A DNA stretch of 64,000 nt from an uncultured Clostridiaceae bacterium. Lineage in GTDB: Bacteria > Bacillota > Clostridia > TANB77 > CAG-508. This document shows, one piece after another, positions 56,129 through 64,000 of this stretch. Location: assembly GCA_947647275.1 (NCBI GenBank), contig CANSJQ010000004.1, positions 60,827 to 124,826 of the forward strand, read 5' to 3'. A program made the position numbers and the translations under genes. The notes beneath the pieces were generated by a model. It saw only the letters and a program-made list of their open reading frames with translations. It was not told the DNA's origin and did not search any database. The first letter of the stretch is position 1, and the number at the start of each line of letters is the position of its first letter.

Positions 56129-56211
56129 TGGTGCCGATGGTGGGACTCGAACCCACATGGTTTCCCGCACGATTTTGAGTCGTGTGCGTCTGCCAGTTCC
56201 GCCACATCGGC
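56129..56211 (-). tRNA. tRNA-Leu (anticodon CAA)
   Basis: 83 nt with encoded CCA. Acceptor GCCGATG pairs with CATCGGC, the anticodon loop is CTCAAAA, and a long variable arm typical of class II tRNAs is present. Confidence 0.96.
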
Positions 56212-56413
56212 ATATACAAATTTAAGATATCTAAGTACACTGATAAGTTATATGTAATCGCTACTCTCAACAGCTAACTTAACATCGGTATATATATGTA
56301 ATATTTTATATAATAACAGAAAATAGTAAAAAGTGCAAGGAAAAAAGCAAAAAATAGTGATTTTAAATTCTTTTATTGTTATAATAAAAGAAAAAATAAA
56401 AGGAAATAAAAAT

Positions 56414-57103
56414 ATGACAAATAAAGAAATAAGAGAAAAAATAGAAGAATTAGCAGATGCAAAATATAAAGAATTTCATACAGGGTTATGCCCAAATAGT
56501 AATGAAATTATAGGAGTTAGAGTACCAGTTCTAAGAAACTTTGCAAAAGAAATTGTAAAAAATGAAAATGTAGAAGAATATTTAGAAAATGCTTTAGATA
56601 ATTCTTATGAAGAAATATTACTACAAGGAATGGTACTAGGATTATGGAAAACTAATATACAAAATTTTTGCACATATTTAGAAAAATTTATTCCAAAAAT
56701 AAATAGCTGGGCAGTATGTGATGTATCAGTAGCAGGATTTAAAACTACTAAAAAAAATATGGAACATATGTGGAACTTTATACAAAAATATTTAAAAACA
56801 GATAAAGAATTTGAACTACGTTTTGCCATAGTAATGCTACTAGATTTTTATATAACAGAAGAAAATATAGAAAAAGTGCTGGAAATATTAAACAACATAA
56901 AACATCCAGGATACTATGTAAAAATGGCAGTGGCCTGGACAATTCAAGTAGCATTTGTAAAATTCCCTAAAGAAACAATGAAACTACTTAAAAATAATAA
57001 AATAGACGATTGGACATATAATAAAGCTTTACAAAAAATTATTGAATCATACAGAGTAGATGAACAAACTAAAGAGATAATAAAAAATATGAAAAGAAAA
57101 TAG
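56414..57103 (+). CDS. AlkD-like DNA alkylation repair protein
   Basis: A 229-residue HEAT-repeat DNA glycosylase-like protein. IGVRVPVLRNFAKEI near 36, WAVCDVSVAGFK near 112, ELRFAIVMLLDFYI and YYVKMAVAWTIQVAF, plus WTYNKALQKIIESYRV, match the AlkD/DUF4909-type family. Likely removes bulky alkylated bases by a non-flipping mechanism, as in B. cereus AlkD. I use ATG 56414 (AAAGGAAAT upstream) rather than 56333, which adds an unmatched basic stretch. Confidence 0.9.
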   Translation: MTNKEIREKIEELADAKYKEFHTGLCPNSNEIIGVRVPVLRNFAKEIVKNENVEEYLENALDNSYEEILLQGMVLGLWKTNIQNFCTYLEKFIPKINSWAVCDVSVAGFKTTKKNMEHMWNFIQKYLKTDKEFELRFAIVMLLDFYITEENIEKVLEILNNIKHPGYYVKMAVAWTIQVAFVKFPKETMKLLKNNKIDDWTYNKALQKIIESYRVDEQTKEIIKNMKRK

Positions 57104-57136
57104 TATAGTTTTAATAAAATTGTACTATTTTTACTT
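57098..57136 (+). terminator. Intrinsic terminator after the AlkD-like gene
   Basis: AAAATAGTA pairs with TACTATTTTT across an AT-rich loop, followed by T residues; overlaps the stop codon. Confidence 0.65.
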
Positions 57137-57202
57137 TTTCTATTGTTAAAACCAAATAAACTGTATATAATAATAAAGAAAAATGTCAAAAAAGGTGAAA
57201 AA

Positions 57203-58105
57203 ATGTATTATCCATATAATTTAATAGTAGTAGAACCAAAAATAAATAAATGGAAAATATTTATAGTAGTATTGATAGTGCTTGTTATAATACTATTATC
57301 TATTTATGGTGGAATAAAATACGCAAAATATATAGAAAATAAAAAGTTTGAACAACAATTACAAAAAGAGCAAGAACAGAAAGAAGAGCAAAAGAAAATA
57401 GAAGAAGAAAAAGAAGCAAAGAGGTTAAAAAATTCTAAACCTTTAACGCAGGAACAAATGGGGGCAATAGAAAATATATATACATCAGAAGAAAAAAGAG
57501 TATTTTTAACATTTGATGATGGACCAACAACTTCTGTTACACCATTTATATTAGACTTATTAAAAGAGGAAAATATTAAAGCAACATTCTTTGTTTTAGG
57601 AAATAGAGCAAAATCAAATCCAGACTTAATAAAAAGAGAATTTGAAGAAGGGCATTACATAGCAAACCATGGTTATACTCATAAATATAGTAGCATATAT
57701 ACAAATAGTCAAACAGTATTAGATGAATATAACTATACAGAAGGTTGTATACAAGATGCTTTACAAAACCCAGATTATCACTCAAGAGTATTTAGGTTTC
57801 CAGGAGGAAGTGTAGGTGGTTACTACAAAAATATAAAAATGGAGGCAAAAGGGTATTTAAGGCAAAATGGAATAGTTTCATTAGACTGGAATTCATTATC
57901 AAAAGATGCAGAAGGAGCAAAAACAAAAGAAATGCTACTTCAAAATGTAATAGATACAGTAGGAAATAAACAAAGTGTAGTAATATTAATGCATGATGCA
58001 GCAGATAAAATTTTGACGTATGAAACACTACCAAGCGTAATACAATATTTAAGAGAGAATGGATATAGCTTTAAAAATTTATACGATATACTAGGAGATG
58101 GATAA
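57203..58105 (+). CDS. Membrane-anchored polysaccharide deacetylase (NodB fold)
   Basis: A 300-residue protein: hydrophobic anchor at ~17-37, a Glu/Lys/Gln-rich coiled stalk at ~45-85, then a NodB domain. FLTFDDGPT (Asp-Asp), HGYTHKYS (metal-binding His pair), RFPGG and MHDA near the C-terminus supply the active site. Likely deacetylates peptidoglycan GlcNAc or MurNAc (PdaA-type) outside the membrane. The ATG at 57203 follows AAAAGGTG. One base separates its stop from the preferred trxB start. Confidence 0.9.
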   Translation: MYYPYNLIVVEPKINKWKIFIVVLIVLVIILLSIYGGIKYAKYIENKKFEQQLQKEQEQKEEQKKIEEEKEAKRLKNSKPLTQEQMGAIENIYTSEEKRVFLTFDDGPTTSVTPFILDLLKEENIKATFFVLGNRAKSNPDLIKREFEEGHYIANHGYTHKYSSIYTNSQTVLDEYNYTEGCIQDALQNPDYHSRVFRFPGGSVGGYYKNIKMEAKGYLRQNGIVSLDWNSLSKDAEGAKTKEMLLQNVIDTVGNKQSVVILMHDAADKILTYETLPSVIQYLRENGYSFKNLYDILGDG

Positions 58106-58106
58106 T

Positions 58107-58970
58107 ATGGAATATGATGTAATTATAATAGGAAGTGGGCCTGCTGGGATATCTGCGAGTTTATATACAGCAAGGGCAAACTTAAAAACACTTATAATTT
58201 CAAAAGGAATAGGAATATTAGAAAAAGTAAATAAAATAGACAATTATTATGGTTTAGCAAGTGATTTAACAGGAGAAGAGCTACAAGAAATAGGAATAAA
58301 TCAAGCAGAGAAATTAGGAGTGGAATTTGCAAAAGATGAGGTTGTTAAAATAGATTATGAAGAAAGCTTTGTTGTAGAAACTATAAACAGTAAGTACAAA
58401 GCAAAAGCAGTAATAATAGCAACAGGAACATCAAGAAAAGCACCTAAGATAGTTGGAATAAAAGAATATGAAGGAAAAGGAATAAGCTATTGTGCTACAT
58501 GTGATGCATTTTTCTTTAGAGGAAAAGATGTAGCAGTATTAGGAAGCAAAGAATATGCACTTCACGAAGCAGAAGAATTAGGAAGGGTAGCAAACTCTGT
58601 AATTATACTCACAAATGGTGAAGAGAGAGTAGAAAATAGAAGTATAGATTTTATAGTAGAAGAAAAGAAAATAAGAGAATTTCGTGGTGGTGATAGTATA
58701 GAAGAAATACATTTTGAGGATAATACTATAAAGAAAATAGATGGAGTATTTGTAGCAGTAGGTACAGCAACAAGTAGTGATTTAGCAAGAAAAGTAGGTG
58801 CAAGAATAGATGAAAAAGGGAATATAATTGTAAATGAAAATATGAGTACAAATGTACCAAATTTATATGCTTGTGGAGACTGCACAGGAGGAATTCTACA
58901 AATAGCAAAAGCAGTATATGAGGGAATGGTAGCAGGGATGAGCATAATTAAGAGCATAAAAAATATATAA
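58107..58970 (+). CDS. trxB: Thioredoxin reductase
   Basis: A 287-residue FAD/NAD(P)-binding disulfide reductase. GSGPAGISASLYTARAN at the start is the FAD site, CATCD near 132-136 the redox-active disulfide, and VAVGTATSSDLARKVG with the CGDCTGGILQIAKAVYEG end completes FAD binding. The NAD(P) region lacks an obvious canonical GxGxxA plus HRR pair (VLGSKEYALHEAEELG), as in ferredoxin-linked or flavodoxin-linked variants of Clostridia; the donor is therefore uncertain. ATG 58107 has AGGAG upstream. trxA follows 16 bp later. Confidence 0.93.
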   Translation: MEYDVIIIGSGPAGISASLYTARANLKTLIISKGIGILEKVNKIDNYYGLASDLTGEELQEIGINQAEKLGVEFAKDEVVKIDYEESFVVETINSKYKAKAVIIATGTSRKAPKIVGIKEYEGKGISYCATCDAFFFRGKDVAVLGSKEYALHEAEELGRVANSVIILTNGEERVENRSIDFIVEEKKIREFRGGDSIEEIHFEDNTIKKIDGVFVAVGTATSSDLARKVGARIDEKGNIIVNENMSTNVPNLYACGDCTGGILQIAKAVYEGMVAGMSIIKSIKNI

Positions 58971-58986
58971 ATATGGAGGTAAAAAT

Positions 58987-59292
58987 ATGAAAATTACAAC
59001 TGAAAACTTTGAAAAAGAGGTATTAAATTCAGAGGTGCCAGTATTGGTAGACTTTTTTGCAACTTGGTGTGGACCATGTAAAATGATGAGTCCAATAGTA
59101 GAAGAACTTGCAAAAGAAATGAAAGGAAAAGCAAAAGTATATAAAGTAGATACAGATGAGGAACAAAACTTAGCAATAAAATATGGAATAATGAGCATAC
59201 CAACTTTTATAGTATTTAGAAATGGAGAACCAGTAGGTAAAGCAGTTGGAATGAGGGATAAAGAAGAATTAGTAAAATTATTAAATTCATAA
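58987..59292 (+). CDS. trxA: Thioredoxin
   Basis: 101-residue dithiol carrier with the WCGPC active site near residue 30, DTDEEQNLAIKYGIMSIPTF and a cis-Pro at the usual position. GGAGG precedes the ATG. Forms an operon with trxB. Confidence 0.97.
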   Translation: MKITTENFEKEVLNSEVPVLVDFFATWCGPCKMMSPIVEELAKEMKGKAKVYKVDTDEEQNLAIKYGIMSIPTFIVFRNGEPVGKAVGMRDKEELVKLLNS

Positions 59293-59378
59293 AAATGAAT
59301 ATGTTTTGAAGAATTTTCGCATTAAGTATTGACATTTACTAACAAAGTATGCTAATATAAATATTGTCGATATGACAT

Positions 59379-59461
59379 GCGGATGTGGCGAAACTGGCAG
59401 ACGCGCTAGACTTAGGATCTAGTCCGAAAGGGTGGGGGTTCAAGTCCTCTCATCCGCACCA
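59379..59461 (+). tRNA. tRNA-Leu (anticodon UAG)
   Basis: 83 nt with encoded CCA. Acceptor GCGGATG pairs with CATCCGC, the anticodon loop is CTTAGGA, and there is a long variable arm. A hairpin with a T run follows at 59501-59532. Confidence 0.96.
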
Positions 59462-59500
59462 ATGATGTATCTGTTCGAACTAAATTGAGCAGAGAGATAC

Positions 59501-59532
59501 AAATATCATTCTGAAAAGGATGGTATTTTTTT
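59501..59532 (+). terminator. Intrinsic terminator after tRNA-Leu(UAG)
   Basis: AAATATCATTCT pairs with AGGATGGTATTT (G-T pair) around GAAA, then TTTTT. Confidence 0.7.
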
Positions 59533-59642
59533 ATTGCAAATAAAATTGCTAGGAGAGTAACTATACCAGGTGAAAACAATCCAACAAAAAATAAAAAGAA
59601 AAATAATGCTACTAGATTTTAAAACAAAGGGAATTTGATAAT

Positions 59643-60134
59643 ATGCTAAAAAGTATAGATGAAGCAACAACACAAAATAGAGCCGAAAATTTTGCTTATG
59701 AAATTTCTGGAAAAGACAGACCTAGATTAGCATATTATAGAAATGGCAGAATGTTCAATTCTGAAGTCTATAAATCAAATTTTGACTATTATAGTGAATT
59801 ACAATATCCTGCAACGATGTTTGCAAGAACATTAAGAGGTATAGGAAAAGAAGATGATGATTTAACAGCATTAGATATGTTATCCGAAATGGCACTTTTA
59901 CCAAATTTCTTTAACAACATACTAAATGAATATTTAAGAGATGGACAAATGCTAGCTTTTATACAAGAAGTGCAATTTATGGGATTATTAAAGAGAGCAT
60001 CATATGCAAATTTTGGTTATGAAAATATTTCATACCTACATAATTCAAAAACATATTTAGAAAGACTTAGAAATTTAACTACACAGATGAGAGATTATAG
60101 AGAACCTTTTAATGATGAATATTGTGAAAGATAA
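59643..60134 (+). CDS. Hypothetical protein
   Basis: A 163-residue, mainly helical soluble protein with several aromatic and acidic residues (DYYSELQYPATMFARTLRGIG). No family recognised. The ribosome binding site is weak (AAAGGGAA). No membrane segment and no in-frame CGG. Confidence 0.65.
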   Translation: MLKSIDEATTQNRAENFAYEISGKDRPRLAYYRNGRMFNSEVYKSNFDYYSELQYPATMFARTLRGIGKEDDDLTALDMLSEMALLPNFFNNILNEYLRDGQMLAFIQEVQFMGLLKRASYANFGYENISYLHNSKTYLERLRNLTTQMRDYREPFNDEYCER

Positions 60135-60171
60135 ATTACTATTTCACTTTTCTTAAATATCTGTGTATAAT

Positions 60172-60270
60172 AAGTATAGGAAATGAATAATTGCAGGGAA
60201 TGCGGTTATTCATTTCCTATACTTATAACAACACATTTGCAATTTAATATAGAGCAGAATGTGTTGTTAT
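60172..60270. other. Two strong tandem hairpins
   Basis: Hairpin A: 19-bp perfect stem 60172-60190 with 60206-60224. Hairpin B: 13-bp perfect stem 60225-60237 with 60258-60270. They touch each other. B directly follows the stop of the minus-strand toxin-like gene and A may end the plus-strand 59643 gene; such capped ends are common in type I toxin mRNAs. Confidence 0.7.
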
Positions 60271-60271
60271 T

Positions 60272-60385
60272 TTATTCCTTATCTATTATTGAATTTACAT
60301 ATTTTATGTATAAAATTGTCCATAAGGTTACGTTTATAGTTGCAAAAGACATTAATACTATTATTAAAAATAGTATAAAACTCAT
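60272..60385 (-). CDS. Small hydrophobic protein, type I toxin-like
   Basis: 37 residues, mostly one hydrophobic helix (MSFILFLIIVLMSFATINV) with a charged end (SIIDKE). GAGGTGGTG lies just before the ATG, as in the gene at 55053. Promoter spacing, an ~85-nt leader with matching sequence blocks, and a strong hairpin directly after the stop are shared with that gene. Likely a membrane-acting toxin or small stress peptide; the repressing antisense RNA is not identified. Confidence 0.65.
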   Translation of the reverse strand: MSFILFLIIVLMSFATINVTLWTILYIKYVNSIIDKE

Positions 60386-60475
60386 AAACACCACCTCACT
60401 TTCTGATAACAAAAGTTTACCTTAGTGCAGAGGCAACACATATCTACTACAATGTTCATTTTCTATGCTGGATAG

Positions 60476-60504
60476 TATATATATCATTTATTGAAAATTA
60501 ACAA
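60476..60504 (-). promoter_or_regulatory. Promoter for the minus-strand toxin-like gene
   Basis: On the minus strand TTGTTA, a 17-bp spacer and TATATA, 90 bp before the start codon. The remaining 60505-60745 holds an AT-rich gap and the leader of the next gene, with a small hairpin (AAGAAACTG...CAGTTTCTT) near 60640. Confidence 0.55.
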
Positions 60505-60745
60505 AACAAAACAAATTCTCGTAGAAGTTTTTTATAAACTACTTGATTTGTTAATCTATATATAAATTTAATTGATATTTGTATCAATCGTTAAGAGAGC
60601 CAAAAAGGTTGTAGATAACTACATCAATAGTACCAAAATAAGAAACTGATTTATATGCAGTTTCTTATTTTTTGTATTAAAGTAATTTTAATACTTGTTT
60701 TAAAAAAAATATATTGTTATAATAAAAAAGAAATGGAGAGTAATT

Positions 60746-62116
60746 ATGTTTGTAGAAAAAAATAAAGAGTATATAGTACAAATTATAGATAATGGTATGG
60801 AAGGTGAAGGAATAGCCAAAATAGATGATTTTGTAATATTTATACCAAATGCTATAAAAGGAGAAAAAGTTAAAATACTTATATTAAAAGTATTAAAAAG
60901 TCATGCTTATGGAAAAATAATAGAAATATTGGAAAAATCAAAGTATAGGATAGAAGAAGATTGTACTACATATAAAAGATGTGGGGGATGTAATTTAAGA
61001 CATATTGACTATGAAGAAACTTTAAATATAAAACAAAGAAAAGTAGAAAACTTAGTAAATAAAACTCTAAAAGGTAATAATATAGAAGTAAAAAATGTAA
61101 TAGGAATGGGGAATCCTTATGGCTATAGAAACAAAGCACAATACCCAGTAGGAATGAATAAATTAGGAGAACCAGTAATTGGAGTATTTGCTGAGAGAAC
61201 ACACGAGATAATACCAATGCAGAAATGTTATATACAAAATGAAATAGCAGAAAAAATAGCATTTACAATATACAAATTTATTAAAGAAAAAAATATACCA
61301 GTATATAATGAAAGTAATAGAAGCGGAATAATAAGACATATAGTAATAAAAGTAGGAATTCGCACTCATGAAATAATGTGTATACTAGTATTAAATAGTA
61401 AGAGCATTCAACATGAAAGTGAATTAGTTGACATGCTAGTAAAAGAATATAATGTAAAAACAATAGTAAAAAACATAAACGAAGAAAATACAAATGTAAT
61501 ATTAGGTAAGCAAAACATAGTACTTCATGGAGATGGATATATATATGATATATTAGGAGAATATACATTTAAAATATCACCAATGTCATTTTATCAAATA
61601 AATCCAGTACAAGCAGAAGTATTATACAATATAGCAATAGAAATGACGGAATTAAGCAAAGAAGATATATTATTTGATTTATATTGTGGAATAGGAACAA
61701 TTGGAATTTTTGCTTCTACGCATGTAAAAAAAGTCTATGGAATTGAAATAGTAGAAGAAGCAATTAAAGATGCAAAAGAAAATGCTAAAATTAATAATAT
61801 AAAAAATATAGAATTTTATGCAGGAGATGTAGAGAAAATATTTGCAAATTTAATAGAAAAAAAACAAGTATATCCAGATGTAATAATAGTAGATCCACCA
61901 AGAAAAGGGTTAGATGAAAACACAATAAACAACATATTAGCAGTAAAACCTAGAAAAGTAGTATACATTAGTTGTAACCCTGCAACAATGGTAAGAGATA
62001 TGAAATTACTAGAAGAAAAATATGAAACAAGTGAAATTCAGCCAGTAGATATGTTTCCATTTACATCACATGTGGAATGTTGCTCGGTACTATATCTAAA
62101 AGATTCGATACAATAG
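60746..62116 (+). CDS. 23S rRNA (uracil-5-)-methyltransferase, RlmD/RlmCD type
   Basis: SAM-dependent enzyme that makes 5-methyluridine in 23S rRNA; 456 residues. A TRAM domain at ~5-65 is followed by a 4Fe-4S site (CTTYKRCGGC near 73 plus a later Cys), the SAM-binding DLYCGIGTIGIFA near 310, and DPPRKGLD with the nucleophile motif ISCNPATMVRDM near 415. GGAGAG precedes the ATG. Firmicutes RlmCD methylates two uridines; that dual activity is inferred from family. Confidence 0.95.
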   Translation: MFVEKNKEYIVQIIDNGMEGEGIAKIDDFVIFIPNAIKGEKVKILILKVLKSHAYGKIIEILEKSKYRIEEDCTTYKRCGGCNLRHIDYEETLNIKQRKVENLVNKTLKGNNIEVKNVIGMGNPYGYRNKAQYPVGMNKLGEPVIGVFAERTHEIIPMQKCYIQNEIAEKIAFTIYKFIKEKNIPVYNESNRSGIIRHIVIKVGIRTHEIMCILVLNSKSIQHESELVDMLVKEYNVKTIVKNINEENTNVILGKQNIVLHGDGYIYDILGEYTFKISPMSFYQINPVQAEVLYNIAIEMTELSKEDILFDLYCGIGTIGIFASTHVKKVYGIEIVEEAIKDAKENAKINNIKNIEFYAGDVEKIFANLIEKKQVYPDVIIVDPPRKGLDENTINNILAVKPRKVVYISCNPATMVRDMKLLEEKYETSEIQPVDMFPFTSHVECCSVLYLKDSIQ

Positions 62117-62408
62117 TTGAATTTACTGCATTTGAAGATTTTATTAGTTTTGAGAGAAAAGGCAAAAATAAGATAAAAAGAGTAGAAAATCATAAAATTA
62201 AGGTAACGATAGAAGTTGATATGGTGTGCGGAGTAGTATAAATTGATTATAAAATATATGAATGTTTGGAGATAAAACTTAAAAGGTAAAGTATGTATTT
62301 TATAGAAATATAAGGTACATATTTTTTTGTGAAATTTTAAAAAATCACTTGAATAATAAACAAATGTTTGATACAATTATAAAAACTTAAAAATTGGAGA
62401 TGATAATA
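62117..62408. other. Intergenic with a short coding-like remnant
   Basis: Plus-strand frame from about 62118 to 62240 (FTAFEDFISFERKGKNKIKR ending at TAA) looks like the end of a lost gene. The remainder is AT-rich leader for dinD. Confidence 0.35.
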
Positions 62409-63263
62409 TTGAGTAATTTACAAGCAGAAGAATATAAAAATTTTGAAGAAATAAAAAAGATTAGAGAAGATGGAACTGAATATTGGAGCGCAAGAGATTT
62501 AAGCAAAGTTTTACAATATAAAAAATGGGAGAATTTTGCAAAAGTAATTGATAGAGCGAAATTAGCATGTCAAAACAGTGGAAGAAATATACAATACGAT
62601 TTTCCTGAGGTCAGGAAAATCGTTGAAGCAGGTGCATTACAGAAGAAAGTAGTTGATTATGAGTTATCAAGATATGCATGTTATCTAATTGTACAAAATG
62701 GAGATCCAAGAAAAGAAGTAATTGCTTTAGGACAAACTTATTTTGCAATTCAAACTAGAAGGCAAGAAGTTGCTGATTATTTCAATCAATTAGACGAAGA
62801 TAATAAACGATTAGTAATTCGTGGAGATATAAAACAATGGAATCAAATGCTATTAGAAGCAGCACATAATGCAGGAGTAATAACAAACCAAGAGTATGCA
62901 GAATTTCAAAATGCAGGATATATGGGATTATATGGCGGATTAACTGTAGATGATATACATGCAAGAAAAAAATTAAAAAGTAATGAAAAAATATTGGATT
63001 TTATGGGAAGTACAGAGTTAATTGCTAACCTATTTAGAATATCTCAAACAGAAGAAAAACTAAAGAAGGATAAAATACATAATTGTAGCAAAGCGACTTC
63101 AACACATTATAAAGTTGGAGCAAAGGTAAGAAAGGCAATAGAAGATATTGGAGGAACAATGCCAGAAGATTTACCAACACCAGAAAAGAGTATTAAACAA
63201 GTAGAAAAGGAGCAACTAAAGAGATTAAAAAATAAGAAAACTAAATTAATGTTAGATGAATAA
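62409..63263 (+). CDS. dinD: DNA-damage-inducible protein D (DinD)
   Basis: A 284-residue protein of the DinD/BRO-like group. YWSARDLSKVLQYKKWENF near 25 is the BRO/ant-type DNA-binding segment, DYELSRYACYLIVQNGDPRKE near 85 the core, and QTRRQEV and MGSTELIANLFRISQTEEKL the C-terminal DinD part. In E. coli DinD inhibits RecA filaments; the role here is inferred. I use TTG 62409, with GGAGATG 10 nt upstream; no LexA box is evident. A perfect 13-bp-arm palindrome is embedded at 62596-62623 in the coding region. Confidence 0.9.
   Translation: MSNLQAEEYKNFEEIKKIREDGTEYWSARDLSKVLQYKKWENFAKVIDRAKLACQNSGRNIQYDFPEVRKIVEAGALQKKVVDYELSRYACYLIVQNGDPRKEVIALGQTYFAIQTRRQEVADYFNQLDEDNKRLVIRGDIKQWNQMLLEAAHNAGVITNQEYAEFQNAGYMGLYGGLTVDDIHARKKLKSNEKILDFMGSTELIANLFRISQTEEKLKKDKIHNCSKATSTHYKVGAKVRKAIEDIGGTMPEDLPTPEKSIKQVEKEQLKRLKNKKTKLMLDE
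62596..62623. repeat. Perfect palindrome inside dinD
   Basis: ACGATTTTCCTGA and TCAGGAAAATCGT with a GG centre. It is translated as YDFPEVRKIV. The local codons (CCT, GAG, GTC, AGG, ATC) are unlike the rest of the gene. Confidence 0.75.
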
Positions 63264-63269
63264 TCGAGC

Positions 63270-63316
63270 AAATAAAGTATGTAATAATTTAATTTATTAT
63301 ATGCTTTATTTTTTTG
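63270..63316 (+). terminator. Probable intrinsic terminator after dinD
   Basis: AATAAAGTATGTAATAA pairs imperfectly with TTATTATATGCTTTATT, then seven T. Confidence 0.65.
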
Positions 63317-63321
63317 ACTTT

Positions 63322-63341
63322 TTATGGTATAGTAACCATAA
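63322..63341. promoter_or_regulatory. Inverted repeat, operator-like
   Basis: TTATGGT, six bases, ACCATAA, just after TTGACT and 22 bp before the next start codon, so it overlaps the likely promoter. Confidence 0.45.
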
Positions 63342-63363
63342 ATGATAGAAGATGAGGTAAGAA

Positions 63364-64000
63364 ATGAAAATATTAGTTGCAGGTTTTAAAGGAAATGATA
63401 ATTCAGCAAAAATATTATTAGATAATATAAAAGAAAAAAATAATCAACATATTTTATATTTAGAAAATGATTTTGAAGTAAGTAGTAATCAAATAGAAGA
63501 AAAAATGTTACAAAATTATGATTATGTATTAATTTTTGGACAAAAGCCAAATACTAAAAATATTTGTTTAGAAAATAATGCTGTTTTATAAGAAACTAAA
63601 GTAGAAACAGATTTTTATTATGGTGTTTTAAAAGAAAATTTAGAAATCAATAATTATAAAGTTATAAGTTCATGTGATGCAGGAAATTATTTATGTAATA
63701 ATATATTTTTTAGATCATTAAGTTTTAAACAAACTAATAACTTAAAAAGTAAAATTGCTTTTATACATATTCCAACTATTGACAATATTGATAATATAGA
63801 ACTTTTAGCCAGTACAATATTAAATTATATTAATACTTTATCAGATGTTTTTAATGTTGCCTTATTACAATTAAGTCCAACTGATTCAATGCAAAATAAT
63901 ATGTTAAAAGGTATAGAATATTGCAAAAAGGCAAAAGAAATAGGGGCAGATATTGCAGTATTTCCAGAAATGTGGAATACTGGATATGAAATGCTATTTG
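63364..64000 (+). pseudogene. Pyroglutamyl-peptidase I domain fused to a nitrilase-type amidohydrolase, broken by TAA
   Basis: Residues 1-75 start like pyroglutamyl peptidase (MKILVAGFKG, YVLIFGQKPN, ICLENNAVL with the catalytic Glu). TAA at 63589-63591 then interrupts the frame, which stays open to the window edge: SCDAGNYLCN carries the catalytic Cys, HIPTI the His, and from ~185 a carbon-nitrogen hydrolase begins (NVALLQLSP, GADIAVFPEMWNTGYE with the nitrilase Glu). CAA to TAA is the simplest cause. The 3' end lies outside the window. Both domains keep active-site residues, so decay is recent or the stop is read through. Confidence 0.7.

Overview
The window is AT-rich, gene-dense Firmicutes DNA. 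Strong AGGAGG-type ribosome binding sites, sigma-A promoters (TTGACA, 17 bp, TATAAT), pflB, SpoIIIE/FtsK, the germination protease Gpr, DisA/RadA, SepF/DivIVA, YvcK and the SCIFF peptide together point to an anaerobic, fermentative, spore-forming Clostridia-type organism. No rRNA or species marker is present, so I do not name a species. Three tRNA genes (Trp-CCA, Leu-CAA, Leu-UAG) lie in the window.

Main result. Twelve otherwise normal genes, most of them housekeeping, are each interrupted by one to three apparent frameshifts (16 in all), and every one has the same form. The reading frame reaches a CGG codon, skips its C, and resumes at the overlapping GGN codon, which supplies a glycine that fits the protein family. 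The genes are the TIGR03915/TIGR03916 DNA-repair pair, trmL, an M23 peptidase (three sites), transketolase C-subunit, ftsK/spoIIIE, radA, mutS2, a U32 peptidase, murB, a glycogen-debranching-type enzyme and holA (two sites). I found CGG read through as an ordinary in-frame codon in only six genes, five of which look acquired or decayed. The simplest reading is that CGG is not a normal arginine codon in this host and acts as a +1 frameshift signal (C+GGN read as Gly).

Layout. 1-2.9 kb: pflB (partial), a PIN-domain protein and an XRE regulator. 3-6.6 kb: the radical-SAM/DNA-metabolism pair, a double MazG-like protein and trmL. 6.7-12 kb: a foreign-looking ORF, a transposase remnant, an SPFH/zinc-ribbon protein, sepF-divIVA and a pilin-like protein. 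12-19.5 kb: tRNA-Trp, GtrA, M23 peptidase, split transketolase, ftsK and a coiled-coil protein. 19.7-31.4 kb: beta-CASP nuclease, GH15 enzyme, an MBL hydrolase, WYL regulator, HAD, ITPase, a REP-associated transposase, radA-disA and a cyclophilin. 31.6-36.4 kb: dCMP deaminase, then an acquired-looking stretch (small ORF, IS remnant, phosphoesterase) and a pilin-like gene. 36.5-49.9 kb: mutS2, SCIFF, a second pilin-like gene, U32, murB, yvcK, debranching enzyme, holA and gpr. 50-64 kb: traX-like, pgi, an acquired aminotransferase-GNAT fusion, two small hydrophobic type-I-toxin-like genes, AlkD-like protein, polysaccharide deacetylase, trxB-trxA, a class-D-like RNA methyltransferase (RlmCD type), dinD and a broken pyroglutamyl-peptidase/nitrilase fusion.

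A second genome-wide theme is a set of small palindromic repeats of GGGAC/GTCCC type. They flank a REP-associated tyrosine transposase, abut several start sites, cap one gene's 3' end, and in one case are translated inside a GH15 enzyme.
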